DNA of 64,000 nucleotides from Promerops cafer (Eukaryota; Chordata; Aves; Passeriformes; Nectariniidae), in contig VZSE01000755.1 in assembly GCA_013398275.1 (NCBI GenBank), positions 980,271 through 1,044,270 on the forward strand, written 5' to 3'. The translations under genes and the position numbers were made by a program. Below, piece after piece: positions 35,401 to 50,400 of the stretch; within the stretch, counting starts at the first letter, position 1; the number at the start of each line of letters is the position of its first letter. The notes below the pieces were generated by a model that saw nothing but the letters and a program-made list of their open reading frames with translations, did no database searches and had not been told where the DNA came from.

Positions 35401-38400
35401 TCACGTAGCAGTCAGACTCCTGCCGTGGGGAATGCCACTGCCACTTACTCTTGCCAGGCTGACTCCTGTGGGAACCTTGTATGGAACATATTTCCTGTAG
35501 ATATGACCAACTCTAGAGCAAGGGATGTCCTCCATGCGACCTCCACACATCCATACCTGTGGAACAGTGGAGAAACACATTCAATCTTGGTTTTATGGAG
35601 GAAAATGAAAAAGAAAAGACTTCCAAGTAATAAGAAGACTTAACCCAGATTTTTACATTAAAGCACACTCCTCCCAAATCCCCTCCCCTCCCTGCCTTAG
35701 TCCCAAATCCTGTAACAACCTGCTTAGAGCCATGCAGCAAGCCTTGATTTAGCACAAGTGCTCTCAAGCCTTCTATACAGAAAAGAACAGGGAAAAAAAT
35801 TCAAGCACTGAGAAAAAAGCACACACCTCGCTTTAAACTGATATATGTTATTACAGCAATAGTAACCACAATAGTTAAACTGGGCTGCCATAAAAAACCC
35901 TGGGTGTAGGTTGTATAACGAGGCTGTAAAAGGGAGGCCATCTCCCTAGTACAGGTGGTCATGTGTTATGCAAAAGGCTCCAGGGAATTCATGAGCCTGT
36001 TCAAGTGCCAGAAATCAGAAGAAACTGCTACTTTTTCCCGTGGTTATCACTGCTCTTTTATGGTTTCATTGCTGACATTCATCCATTGCTTTTGCAGCCT
36101 TACAATTAAGTGGAAATCTCTGCCTGGTGAACACATAAATAGCTTTAAAATCCCCTCAGGAAGTCACTAGAACACACTGCTAGTTGGAGATGACTACCTT
36201 GATGCTTGGTTAATGTCTAGAGTGGGCACAAAAGCTTCCTGCCCCATCTGGGAAGATTTCACTTTGTGCCAGCGCTCTGCAACAACTTTCTTTTGTTCTT
36301 TACTTATAGCATGGATGTAGTAATTCTGTCCAAGTGAAACAAAAGGAGACGTTTTCTAAGCCAGTCAGTCTACCTCACTAGATTTAAGAAATATTTCTGT
36401 GCTACACAGAAATATCCAGTCAATACTTAAAGAAAAAGTACCCTTTAGAATGCCAAACAAATGACCTTCTGAATTCCTGAAGCGAGGCACTGCCTTTGCC
36501 CTTCCGTTTGTCCCCAGATCCCATGGGAGTGTCCCAAAGGCTGTGGATTTTGGGCAGGCTGGTGCAGTGCTCTTGATCTCTGCGTTCACTGGGGCTAATT
36601 TGAGCCACCACAGTTCACTGTACAATGAGCTTAGTCAACAGATTCACACATAGCAGGCAATTCCATTAATATTCTACACGACAATATTAAATACTTAGCT
36701 CGGAAGAGAAATATTTGGCCAAGGCTGCTGCATAATTATTAGCTCTGACACCAAAGTCCTCTGGAGTTTCAGCTCTGTCTGCTGGCCCTAATAATTACAG
36801 TCATTTGCTGACTGCGTATAACTTAATGGAGGTTGGTTGCTCTCAGTTAGAGAAATATTTTTCATAGGCAACTTCTAAAGTTCAAGGTACTTAATTACAT
36901 GTCGTTATGGTGAGAGAGACAAGAAGAAAGTTGACAAACACTCCTACAGAATTTCATTCCTTTTGTCCCTGCTGTGTCCTGAGAGGCTGGTGCAGAAGAG
37001 ATGAAAAAGAAACTAGCAGTCAGCTTCTGTGAAGTTTCTCATGGAATTAGAAATGCTTTTTATTCTGCAGTGACTGTGCTTTTGGCTGCAGAGGGCCAGA
37101 GCGTGATTTCGCTGCTGGGAAATTGACAGACTGAGAAAACAAGAATTTGGGCATGGTTCGTGTTTCTAGGACAGAAATGGTTTGTGCAAGGCTGTAAGAG
37201 CTGCAGCAGACCTGGGAACCATAAAAACCTGCAGGAGCAGCAGCAGAAGCCCAGAGCTCAGTTGCACAGACACACACACTCCTCAACAACCTGCACTACC
37301 CTGCACTGCACCCTGCAGCAAGAAGCTGAGGGGTTCACAGCAGCTGCATTTTAGTGTAACACAAGCCTGGCTGCAAACACCAGCCTGTTTTCCTTGCTTC
37401 CTGCCCACAGGATGCCTCACCTGCCCTGTCTCTAAGGAAAGGCTTTCAGCCAGGCCACCACGAACACACTTCCCTGGAACATGATGTCCCTGTGCAAGCT
37501 GAGCAGCAGAGCCCTGCAGTCGGCACAGCTGGAGAGCAGAGAGCTGTCCTTGTGCTGCAGAGGCAGCAGGAGTGGGCAGCTGGACACAACTGATGGGCCA
37601 GGAGCTCCAAGCTGGTACAAGACTCCGGGCATAGAAGACAACATGCACATAGATGAACACATGCAATGTGATCAGAAAAGCTACTTAACTGAGTGGCTTA
37701 ATAAGTAAAACCTAACATTAGTTTGACTTGTTCTTTTCCTGACCATGCTTTAAAATATTTACTTCCAAACGATGCTGCAATGGAGGCAATGGAAAGCTTC
37801 CTAATCCCTACCAGCAGAGCTCAGTGACCCTTTCAAGGTACTTTGCCACCTCTGTGCCTTTTTAACATTGCCTCACACTGCAAGTGACAGTATGGCACCC
37901 GCACTACAAATCTAATTTTAAAGGCATGCTTTCCATTCATTCGTTGCTGCTTTGATTTATTTTATTAGTGAGCTGCTTTGTGTGGTGACAGAACTCATTA
38001 CAACCTCCATAAAGACAATTACCAGTCCTTATCTATACAACTGGAAGAAGGGGGAGAGGGAAAGAGCGTGATATGCATTGGTAAAACACAGCTAACAAAA
38101 GCATTAGAAAGCCAGAGCTAAAGGTCAGAGAACCACATCCAGGAGTCTGTCAAAGAGTAAATGCAAGGGAAGCAAACCCAAAATAGCTGTGTGCTAGCTG
38201 AGGGAACGCTTCCACTCAGTTACTGATATTTGGCTGTTTTTAAACAAGAGTACAGTTCCCAGGCATGACACACCAGAATGCACACTGCTAAAACTACCGT
38301 GCTGTCAGACAGCTGAAACGGTGCTGGGCTGTGGGGCAGCACTTCATGCCTTCCCCCAACACTGACTGTCACCTACTGCCCTCTGCTTTGGCCACGGGAG

Positions 38401-41400
38401 CCAGTTCCTTCTAGGTGTTTTACAGATCGTGCCTCAGTCCTCAGCTGACATGACAGAAAACACCAGAGCCTGAACCTGCACCTGATTTCAAACAGCCATC
38501 GACGCCGTAAGAACGAGAATTAACGCTGGTCAGGCAGACAGTGCTTCTTACAATAATCTAATCAGATCTCATCAAGAGAGAACAGGAAATTTCTCTTCCT
38601 CCTCAGGCACAATTTTGCCAATCTTCATTTTGGACTTGGAATCCACTAGCTGACAGTTCTGCTAGAATTAAGAGAAAACCTGGCTACACTGAGGTCAACG
38701 GGCACACTGAGCAGATTTAGCTACGGCCACAATCTCACCCTAATAATAAGAACTACACAAGGGAAATAAAATAACACTGGTGATATTGCTTCCATCCTCC
38801 CAGAGGCCTGGAGAGCTGTAACTCCATATTCATAAAGCGACTCCAGAGCCTTTGATTCAGTCAGTATGCTGTGAAAGCAGCAGATAATATGCCACCTATT
38901 CTCTACATGGGAATGTTATGCTGATCCAATTCCCTTTCTGCAATTTCAGAAAACAATGTCAGGTAAGACAGCTGAACCTCTCCTCTCAAACACACAATAC
39001 AATGCTGCAGTTGGTGTGTGAACACAAATTATCTGGGTATACAAGGTTTATGGTTTCCAAAGACTGCACCATGATGAGCCAATGCTTCCCACGAGAGGGG
39101 AAAAACACAAAGGATAGTTAAGCCTTGAAAATAAAGCTGCTTCTGCAAGAGACAACAGAAATGAAGACCATGGGATGGACCAACAGAGAGCAGCTGACTG
39201 GTTGTGTGAGCACACACTGAAAGGTGGGAAGAAAAGGACACAGAGGATAAGTCAAGGGAGTTCTCTGCATAACAAAGTAGGTGAGAGGATGAAAGCAAGG
39301 GCAATAACTCAGGAAAATGGTAATCCTCTATACTGGAAGCATCAGCTGCTCCTGCTGCTGGGACCTGGTGCTCTCTGAGAGATTAAGGTAGCCCGTGAGG
39401 CACTGGGATCTGTGTGTTTGCACAGCACCTTCTCACACACCACACACCAGCAGAGCCCATCCTCAGTGTCTGGAGCATTTGAGAGTAATGACAGCACTTT
39501 CTAATAATCACATTTCAGGGAGTGGAGGGGAGCACTTCCCTGCTGCTGCTTGGTGGGAGGCTGCTCAGGAACCTGAACCAAGAAGAGAATGAACAGAGGC
39601 AAAAAATTCAAGTCAATGGTCTGAAACTGATCCGTGCATCAGCAGATAGGAAGGGAAAAAGAAGCCACCCTGTACTGCAGCTGAGAACCTTAGAATTAAG
39701 CAGCATGTGCTGGCTAAAAAAAAAAAACCAACACAAAAAAGGCAGCAGAATGTCCGGCCTGTTCCAGTGTGGGCAAACGTGAGCTGCTGGAAAGTGGAGT
39801 GAGTATGTGCCTGGAATAAGCAGTGCAGGCTCACAATCAGCACTAACTTCAGCAACACAAGTAGAAATGCTGTCAGAAGGGATCCCTTGGCAGCTGCACC
39901 CGAACTGTGCACCTGCCAGAGCCCAGTGGCAAAGTGGGAACCAGAAATGTGCTGCTGGCATGGGGCAAAGGAGAGGCAGGCATTAGACATGTGAACAGAA
40001 GCTGTGCAGCACTTAGATTTGTTTGAAAACATGTAACATGTTTTATGCTGTGGAAATCAGAAGCAATCCATGTTCATGGTTTGGGAAAAGGATCTGGAAA
40101 AATACAATGACCTACAATGACCAGAATAAGTATAATGGCTCTTTTCCTATTGCTGAAGCAATAATTGAAGATCACAAGTACTAACCAGCTCTATTGTCTC
40201 CCTTTTAATTGTTCTTTTCAGGGCAACTGTCAATTTGGCTTGTTTGCACCAAGCCCTTTGCATTTTATGAAGGCTTTACAATCTCCAAATTACAAGGCAA
40301 ATGTTTCTAAAACTGAAATGATTTATCACCTAGAGAGGGACACTCTGGATTCTCCTTCTTTGCTCTTCAAGTACAGTGTGCAATTAAAGGACTGAGAACC
40401 ACACCACTCAGATCTGAGATACAAAGTACATCTATATTTATGCCTACACAAGTCAGACATCCCTTTTTACTCTTCTGTTTCCTCAGAACCAAAAAAATCA
40501 GAGACTATGTATTTATGGAAGAGAGGCGTGAAGCAGTTTAGTGAAGATTTATGTAAGCCAAACAGAATAGAAGCCACAAAAATACTGGAAAAGAGGCAAC
40601 ACCATCTCAAATAAAACTGAACACAGATAAGTGCTGTACAAAGTAGCACTTGCAGAAGGGAACAGTTTAAATGCTTCACACATACTGCTCCAAATTAAAT
40701 GCACTTATGTAAAAAAACCCGAAGCAGTTACGTAGGCAGCTATGAAATTGTGTTTAGAAGAGGAAAGGTCCATTATAACCTTGGGTAAAGAATTGAGTTT
40801 TGTCTACACAATCAGGAAGATAAAAAAGACCAGGAAAAACTGTAAGAGAGGAGAGGTAAGGAAGTGACTCCAAGAAAGCAAAGAACCCCACCTGAATGAA
40901 GCCTGCTGAACAGAGGAACCAGGAGGCAGCAGAAAGGAAAGGTGACAAACACCCACGGAGACAGCTGTGAATGCTTGTTTACCCTTTTTCCGAAATACAA
41001 GAACACACTTCAAGGTCAGCACCTGTAACTACCACTGGAGATTGTGATCTGCCTGTGGTGTCTGGGGTGACCTGACCAGGAACCCCCTGCCCTGCAGCAG
41101 TGCTGGCTCAGGGACTGAGCTGCCCTGGGTACACACAGGCCAAGAGAAGGAAGCAGTGCCTGTTTTCTGATGAATATGGAATGGATAGATCAACTCCTTC
41201 CTCTCTAAACTAGCAATTTCTCTTTTAAGGGATTGCTAAGACCCAGAAAACAAGAAACCAGCAGTTAAGGTTAGAAAGTTCACCTCAGTTTTTTTGTCCC
41301 TCCTACATGCAGTGTTTCCTAATGATGTTTGATGCACATGTTTCTTACAAAGTGCAAGGCTTCTGGAGTTTGATCCACCATCTAGCTAAATGTTTTCTGA

Positions 41401-44400
41401 GGTGTTAAACACTGATGCTTTCTCTGTTAGCTTGCTTGAAAATCTGCTCTGAAGGAAGCAGAGCCAGCTGATAACAGAAATATGTACGATTTCCAATAAG
41501 AAAGGCAAGAGGCTCCTAAATAAACTTGTTTATTTCCAGTCTCTCGGCAACAGAGCCCTCTATTTTAAAATAAAGGCAAAACCAGCACAGCACAGTCCAT
41601 GAATGGCCAAAAAAAGAATATGCTTAAGGAAAAAAACAATCCAAAACACAACAACACCAGAAGCCCTGTACTTCTGGTGAGGCTCTTAGCAGAGGCCAGA
41701 TCCAATGCAATGGATCACAGGCCAGCAGTACAGAAGAGTACCTGCACCCACAACACCCAGGGACAGGAACAGATTCTTTGTTAAAGCTGGGCTGTAAATC
41801 TGGCATGCTTAGAATCTGAATTCCCATGAGATAATAAATAATGTGAAAGCAGGTACCCCACGCCTAAAGCCAGAGCTTTAAATTATTTGACAGTGCACCT
41901 TTAACTACAAAATCTTAGTCTGCTTCTAAAGGTAAAAACGTAGCTCTAAGCTCACCAGGAAATGTCATAGCTTCATAAATTCTATGAACAAACCTTCTAT
42001 TCTTGCAATTCCAGCAGAATTATTAAATCTATCAGCCACAGATGAATGTATCAATTTATCTTAATTTCTGAAAATACACTGAGCCTCTTTCAGTGAAAAC
42101 TTCATTCTTCTGTTGCACAATGAAAGAAAAAAGGGGGTCTTTGCAGAGATTAATTAAAGCAAATTTATCCCTCCATAAATTACCATCTCTGGACTGAAAT
42201 AAAACACAGCATGTTTCAGAGGGGATAAGCAAACAGATGAATGAAGCAGTCTAATTTCCTGCAGATCAAGCAGTGTGACTGTCTGTTGTAGCACTGGAGA
42301 CAAAGGGCTTGCCCAGCCACTGTCATCACTCTTGGAATCCAGCATTTTCAGAGAGGAAGAGGCTGAATGCTGCCCCTCCTGCAGAGAATGAGTGCCTTAC
42401 ACAATTTCATTACATGCAACACAAAGGAGAAATGACTCTAACCACAATGACACCCCCAAAGAGGGGCCCTCGCCCCTCCCTTCCTGCCACTGTTACAGAG
42501 GACAAGGGACATCTGAGGTGACTTATGGGTTCTGGTGAGGAAATGATGGAAGAAAAGGCTGTCTCAAAAGCAGTGTCTTTTCTCCCATTGTCTGCTGGCC
42601 AGTGGCACATGGGGTGTGTGTATGGCAGCGTGGCTTGCTGAGGATTGATATCCTCTGGACTGCACAGAGGCATGGAGAGTCAGGAATCTGTTTTGTAAGA
42701 CACCAGCCATGACTTGTCAGGGGAGACAGGCCGAATTTTAGCTGCTGAAGCCAAACTGTGCACTACATCCCTGCTATCCTCTAGCCTCCTGCTAAGGTCA
42801 GCTAGCTTAGATCAGGGGCATCCAGACACCTGTAATATCAAATATTCAACCTCTGAAAGAAACCTCAAACAGAGTTTAACGTAGACATCTTTACTCAGTT
42901 TGGTCCAGGCTATGGGAAGGATTCCCCCCACTGAAGAGAAGACTGGCCACCTGCCTTCATGGCTTTGGGACATTGGGGTGGGTTTGCCAGTTTGGATTTC
43001 AGAGTGCCATAGTCCAACCTAACACAGGTACCAGCAGTCTTGTTGGGTTACAGTGACTTGTTACTCTTTGTATGCATTTTTGGTCAGCTGGCTAACTCTT
43101 AAAGCCCTCCACTGACCAGCTCAGTCAATCAGTTAGTGGCAGAACTATCCCCAGGCCAGGCAGATAATGATCCAAAGTCATTGCCAGCAACAGTAGTGAC
43201 TCCAGCTGTTGAAGATTTCTTCCTGGGTAAGTAACAGCTTGAGTTCCTTACAGCCAGGGGTCAGCTGGATTGACTACAGACAAAGTTATTGTCCTCTCTG
43301 AGAACTCAAGCTGAGGACTGAGGTCCTCCTGGAACTGGAATCCTCCTTCCCTCAAGGAGAAGAGTATTTCACCACCTTGCCAGGGTGAGCACTAAGCAGC
43401 CTCAGAGGCACAGAGCTCCACACCAGCTGACTTACCCTTGCTGGGAAGAGTGCATGCATTGGAGCTGTGAGCACAGAACAGGGACACCCCAGCTAATCCT
43501 GCTCCAAAACCCACCCTCACAAATCACTGCTCACATCAGTGCTGGTTCTTCTGTGCACTATCTTACTACTCCCAGCTCTTTCACCTTTAGTCACACGCAA
43601 AAGTAAGGACAAGACAGATCATTCACATTCTGCACCTCAGAACAAATTCTTACTTTTTAAAACAAAAGTAGTTTCCAGACAATATGGCTCACCTTAAAGG
43701 ATATTTCATACTGCTCTCCTCCCCATATCTCCAGACCTGCATCATACCCTCCCAGCTCCCAGAACCACTTTCTATCGACTGCAAACAGTCCTCCAGCCAT
43801 TACAGGAGACCTTAAGGAAAAACCAGACTCCATATTACAAACACATTCAAAGACACAGATCTCTAGCTAAACATTTAAAAAACAAAGCAAGATTTGACAA
43901 ATATTCTTTTCACCACCCAGTGTTCCCGGTACTTTTACAGCCCTGTCAGAGCATCAAAGAGTTGCTTTGGTGTTGCCTACTGATTTCCCACTTGCAAATG
44001 AGGAGGACCAGATCAGGCTCCCTTCAGAACCTGCCAATGCCTCTCCTCCAAGCAGGCAGGGAGGTGACCATTAAGTGACAGAACACCCTTGGCCCAAAGC
44101 ACCTGTATGCTCCACACATGGTGCTCTGCTTCTGTTGTAGTATTGAGTCTTTGAGTTTGACCTCAAAAAGTGTTTTGTTGGTTTGTTTTTCTTTTTTGTT
44201 TTTTTCAAACACTGCAGAGTATAAAGGACAGCAGAACTGTCTCAATGTTGGCAAGCACAGCAACAGCAGAGCACAACTTGATCACAGATTTACTTCTGCA
44301 GTGCACTGTAATAATCAAATTGCTGTAATTATTCTGCTACGTTTTCTTCTTCCCCCACCTGGGAATGACACATAACCCACCACTGATTTGTTGTTTTTGG

Positions 44401-47400
44401 CAGAGTATTAGGGATACTAAGTTATGTTTGAAAGATCTCAGTAATAAATGACCACATTAATTGTTACACATTAGAGTTTTCAATGAAATGTTAACTTCTG
44501 CAGGAATTAACGTGGCAAAAAACAGCAATGAAAAGGAGAGTGTTCACAGCTACTATACAATGCATTTCTTTTAAACCAGCAAAGCAAACAGCTGCCAAAA
44601 AAGCAACCAGCTTAACACCAGCTTCTGGCTTTTGCTATGCTGAGGTGTAAACCAACCCTACAGCAGGGTGTTGTTTCGTTAGCTGGCTCTTAGCACTCTG
44701 CGTTTCAGTAACTTACTCAAAGGGATCACTGGGATCAGGTTTCTGTAACTCAGGAGGAATAGGGATCCTCTTGTAATACATCTCCCAGTCAAATGCCCCT
44801 CGCATTGCGTCTCCAGCCTGAGTCTCATATCCAAAGTGGTCATGATCAATAACATCAATCATTGGGCAAACGATAGTCTTGCGGTTTCGGGCAATGCGAT
44901 CTGAAGATTGGAGAAACATGTTAGAAAACCTGCACCAGCTGGTTCCTTTGACCATGAAATTACAAAAAAAGAGCATCAAAATACAAAGCTGTCCAAGAAC
45001 GACACAGCTTTCTTCCTGTCCCTTCTCTCGTGAGCAGATGCTCCAATTTATATCAGTTTACCTGCTACTTCTGCAATCACTGAGAGAAAGACACCAGGCA
45101 CCCATCACCCAGAAGCAGAATGGGAAGACACACTACCACAGAGAACTGACTGCCAGGCTAAAACCAGGCTTCTTGTACTCGGTGAGCAATCCTCATTTCC
45201 ACAAGTGACCAGGATGTGAACCCCTTCTGTGCAGATCCAAATCCAGGAATAACCCACTGCACCACCCAGCCCTAATTGCCACACCAGAATCTGGCAGGAA
45301 GCATTTCAGACTAATGGCATAAGTACTCTCAGCAGGCTCAAGAAATGCAAATGTTACCTCCTCCCCTCCAACCTTTTCTTCCAACCAAATAATACAACAC
45401 AGGACAAAATTCCTGCATAAACATCTGGAATTTCTTAAATACTTTATTACTGAGACGGTCTCTTGCTGGAAGTTAGCTCTCAGAGCAGAGGCGACAAAAT
45501 GATGTTTCAGCTTCCAAAACACATCTCGCAGAAATCCTTCCTGTGCTTTAAAAATCAAAGCATCCTCTTTGTGTTCTCACTTAAATGGCATTGGGGCTAA
45601 TTCTGTCCTCCCTCCCTGGGGCTCATAAAGCTGCAAATGTTTCAAACTATTGCCAGATATAAACTGTAGTGAAAGCAACAGGAAAACCATCCATCAGTCC
45701 TGCAGGAAAATCTGACTCTTTCTTAAACCTCTGCTTGACTATTGTTGCCACAGCCTATTTGAGAAAGTCACACCTCAGAGAGCTCTGACAGGTCACTGGC
45801 AGCAGGGCTGTGAAGGAGTTTGGTACCGGCTGGAGGCAGACAGGTACCAGAAACAGATGGCACTGTAAACAGATAAGATACTTTCTTCAGTTAGTCATCC
45901 TTGGAAAGAACTGACACCTCCTCAAAGATGGAGTGCTGCCTTGGAAAGGGGTGCCCGTGTTCTACAAATACACACCAGCAGCTCTCATTCACAAGAAGTA
46001 TTTTTCACAGCCTTGCAGACTATGAAGTTAAATATAGTTATATTGGAGATAAAACCCTTAAAAGCTACTCAAAAACTGTATGTAAAGATCTTTTCTGTAT
46101 CATAAAGCTATTCCTCTCTGCAAGCTGTTGAATGACCATGTGATAGTTTACTCTTCTAGCAAGCTGTAAATTATCTGAGATTTCATTTAATGAGGAAACA
46201 GAAGAATATGATTTCTGCTCTTTAATTAACAAAGGCATATGACAGGGTTACTGCACAGTGCAGGACTCCAGAACAGAAAAAACCTCGTACTAAACACTAC
46301 AGGTTGCCAACAATTGACTTGAGTCTCATGGTTGGTTTGTTCTCTCTTTTATGATATTTCATCTCTCTTTTATCCACTTGCAGCACGAGGGGAAAGCAGC
46401 AGGTGGGAATAATTTCAACAGCCCCCCACTCACCCAACAGAGGGGGCAGCCAGTTGACGTTGGCCTCGCAGTGGGAATCCAGGAAGGTGATGACGTCCCC
46501 GATGGCCACGGAGGCCCCCAGCATGCGAGTCCTGATCAGCCCTTCCCTCTTCTTGGTCCGCAGGATCCGCACGCTCGGGAACTGGGCCATGTAATCCTCC
46601 AGGCGTTTCTTCAGGTGCTCTGTATGAAAAGGAGACACTGGGACACTGGAACACCACATTTCTTTAAAATGCTGTTCTGTCTTTACCAGAAGGAGATGTC
46701 TTTGGAAGTATGGCCTCAACAGGTGAATAATACAGTGACAGGAAAAAGGAAGTAAAAATTACTTCTTTTAAAGGTCTAAAAATAACTGCCTAAGCAAGAC
46801 TTTCGAAGGTGTTCCAAAACTTCAGAAGCAATTAAACAGAGGAGGGAAAAAAAAAGGAACAAGAGTATAGGATCAGAAAGAAAGCAGCAGAGGAAGAGGA
46901 AAAGGAATAAAAAGACAGCTGGCAGACCCTGAGCCAGGACTCTTAGACACTTGTGGAAAACCACTGTAACTTAGAAAAGACACAGGGGAATTCATTTTCA
47001 GAAGTAAACCACACTCAGGGCATTTAAGTTGTGTGTGGTTTCTTCAAAACACACAACATAACAATCCACTCATGCATAAATAAAAACCAGGAAAAAGCCT
47101 AGTCAGACACCACTCCAAGCTGCAAGAAAGGCACAGCCACAGTGTGTATGAGGATGGCTTCCTTAAATGCTTATCAGAGGAGATTTGCATTTAAATATGG
47201 AAATATTTACACTACTGAACATGGACTGGAGCCACATCTGAATTAACACAGTGGCAGTCACCACGATTAACAAGAATTCAAACAGGAGAGCTGCAGAGAA
47301 AGATCACTGAGTGATCAAAACAATGGACAGCTTGTTCCAAAATGGAGATAAAAAGTTTGGTCTGCATAACGAGAGAGGGGAACACAGCTGTCTTTACATC

Positions 47401-50400
47401 AAAGAGTGAAGCAGCAAAGAAAAACCTAAAAATAGGCTGAGCTGATGCTGGCCTCATCACTAATGGGTTGATCTTTTAGGCATCTGAAGTTTTGACAGCA
47501 AAGCTCATTCAGAGGGTGCCAGAGATTGTTCATTAATGCCCCACACCACCCACTGCAGTCAGCAACTGATGCAGGAAAGAAGCCTCACTAGACAAAACTT
47601 AGTATGTTACATCTAAGCAAGTAACTCTTAAAATCTCACACAACAGAACTTGACTAGAGGCAATCACTGAAATACAAATACCCTCACAGGGTTATTTGCC
47701 CTCTGTAGGGAACACATCCTCTCGACTCTGTACAGCACATCTTCCTCAGCTTCCAAAGGAAGCATGAAAGGCAGGGGCTGGAAAGGCCAACAGCAGGAAA
47801 GTGTCCCTGAACAGGGCACCAGGGAGGCTGGGCATTGGAACAGCTCACTGAAAAGAGCAAAGGAGCAAATAAACTTAACCTGGTGATGAGCTCTCCCCCT
47901 TGTGCTGACTGGCAACTGAGAGAACGGGCAGCAGCCCTGTGGTAACACACATCCTGTGCCTGCTCTTTGAAGCAGCCATCACCTGCCTTCCTTCAAACAT
48001 CACCCAAATACACCTCCTTGCTTTTGAGGTATTCCCAGCAAGCTCTTTGCCCTGTTCAAAGCTTTGTTTAACATTCCCCAGGATGTTTTTTCACAGATCC
48101 ATTTTAGTGTTTTGCCTGACAAGTGTAATTGTCCCACAATATCTACATAGGTTTCCCTCTCAATAGAGCCCTTAGGACTTCTTGATGTCTAGTGTGCTTT
48201 TCCCTCATCCTTTTCAGGTCTCTTCTGAATAGATCCTCTCAAGCAACCAGAAATTTTGTCCACTCAATTACAGATTTTTCAAATAAGGGCCTTCCACAGA
48301 GACTAGACATATTATTAGTGCAGCTGCCTTCCTCCTGAGGCAGTGGGTAGACTTAAAACGAGAGGAGAAAAAGAAAAAAGAAAGAAAAGCTACCACTGTT
48401 TAACATCAGAGCTCGTCCCTTGCCATTGTTAGTTTGTCACAAAAGATTGTTTCATCGCAGAGAACAAACTATCCTCACTTCAAGCACAAATCAGCTAAAC
48501 CCAAACCAGGATGCAGACTTTACTTTATGTACCCAAGACAAGATAAACACGAGTGGCTGCTGGTGCTCGTTACAATAAAGGAGGGAACTGTCACACAGAC
48601 ACTCTCAGTCTGATTTCCCTAACAACAGCCAGAGATTGATAATAGCAGAAGACACTTGGAGGATCAGACTACACAATACTTACATTATCCAAGCCAAACC
48701 TATAAAGCACTGGAAAGTCTTAAAAAATCCAAAGCTCCAAACCAATTGAAAATATAAAGATACTTTCTTCACTCTTTATTTTGATTAAAATGAGAAAATG
48801 AGACTGTGAAAGATCCCAGAGGTTTGTCTACCACATGTGTGTTCATCATTTCCATTTTAGCATCCCCTGCCTTTCTGAACTGTTCTGGTTTGTGGTGCAA
48901 TTTCATCTGTGGTGACACCTGGGGCAGCTGAAGTGACTCCTCCAGGGGCACAAGCACAGCACTCTCAGCCTGCTACCAAACTGGGATGTCCTGGGATCTG
49001 CTCTCACACACCCCAGAAGGTGAACACAGAGTCACTGGACTTGGCCATACCAGTTGTGATGATGATGGCTGCTCTGCTACACTGGCTGAGGACAGGGTGA
49101 TTTGTATCTATTGATGAACAAGCAGCTGGAAATGGAAATTTCCCAATTTTCATAGTGTAAGAGAGTCTAATCCACTGACTTCTCACTGCATTCCCAAAAG
49201 CTGGGTTTGGTTCTTCAGCACTTCTTTACTACATTTCCATAGTAAGAAAGTACCAAAGCATTCCATGCTTGCAGTGAGGAGCCTGCTGTTTGCTGCACTG
49301 GTAAAGTGCCTCACACACGGGGCATCGTGTCCCTGATGGCTGGGAGAACATGGAAAAGCTGCAGCTGCCCCAGCAGCACCTGTGTGCTCACACTGCTGCA
49401 GGGGACACACCTGCTGAGGGCTGTCCTGCAGCCAGAGGGATGATGCTCAGGTAAGCTGCTCCTCCCAACTGCTGCAGAAAAATCCATGCTTGGTCACTGC
49501 ATTTTGTAAGATTAAGACTTCTCTATCATGAACTGCAAGTGGGTAGAGTTTATTGCATCTGCTTTGCCTAACTGAAGAGTCACAGACTTCTGAGTATCCT
49601 CACAACACACACAACTCAGTAAAATGTGGTTTTCAAAGAGATTTCTGATTTCCTTATCCTTGTTCTATTCCTGCCACACAGCTTGGCTTCTATGCACCCA
49701 GATAGAAAATAGTTATTTCATTCTATTTCAAATATTGTCCCAATTAAGCCAAATTTTGCTTTTAAAAGAAAATTAAAAAAACCCAAACAAGTGCCATTAA
49801 CTGCTACAAAATTTAATGAAGCTTTAAAAAAATATATTATGGAATCTTGTCACACTGAGTAATTTTTATTACAAGGGCAATTTTCTTTAATGAAAGTTGT
49901 TAGGTGAACTGGATGGATTCCAATGGCTGTGCCTATGCTGGGCAAAGTAACGCAGCCCAAAAATATAAATGAGAGTAAGATTATCTGCAGATTAAAAACT
50001 ATTCTGGTAGTTTGCTAACACACTTTGCAATAAAGTTGATGTACAGTGTATACATTAACAGTACCAGTCATACTGCTGCTTTCTTTACTTTGAGCTGTAA
50101 ATAAAGCTGTGTGAAGACAGCAGAGAAACTTTAGCAGGCAGCCTGCTTTACAGAAGCAGCCCTAAATTTCCCAAAATAAGGCATTCTTTTCTCCTAAGTC
50201 CAATTTCTGTGGTGGTCTTACTGTACTTCTTCCTACTGGCCTCATCCAGGCAGAACTGCCCTCAGATCCCTCCAGTCTGGTGACCACTTGTAGCATGGTA
50301 AGGACTTTCCAAGACTGGAATTCCTCATCTCCAGTGGACTTCTCATACCAACACTGCACTCTGCCACCTGAAGAGGCACCTAAGAAATTCAAAACCAAGC

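Noticed and set aside
46776..46964. A hydrophobic Phe/Leu-rich minus-strand frame resembling a membrane protein
   Set aside because: It is the translation of a purine/pyrimidine tract. No start context, homology or exon boundary supports it.
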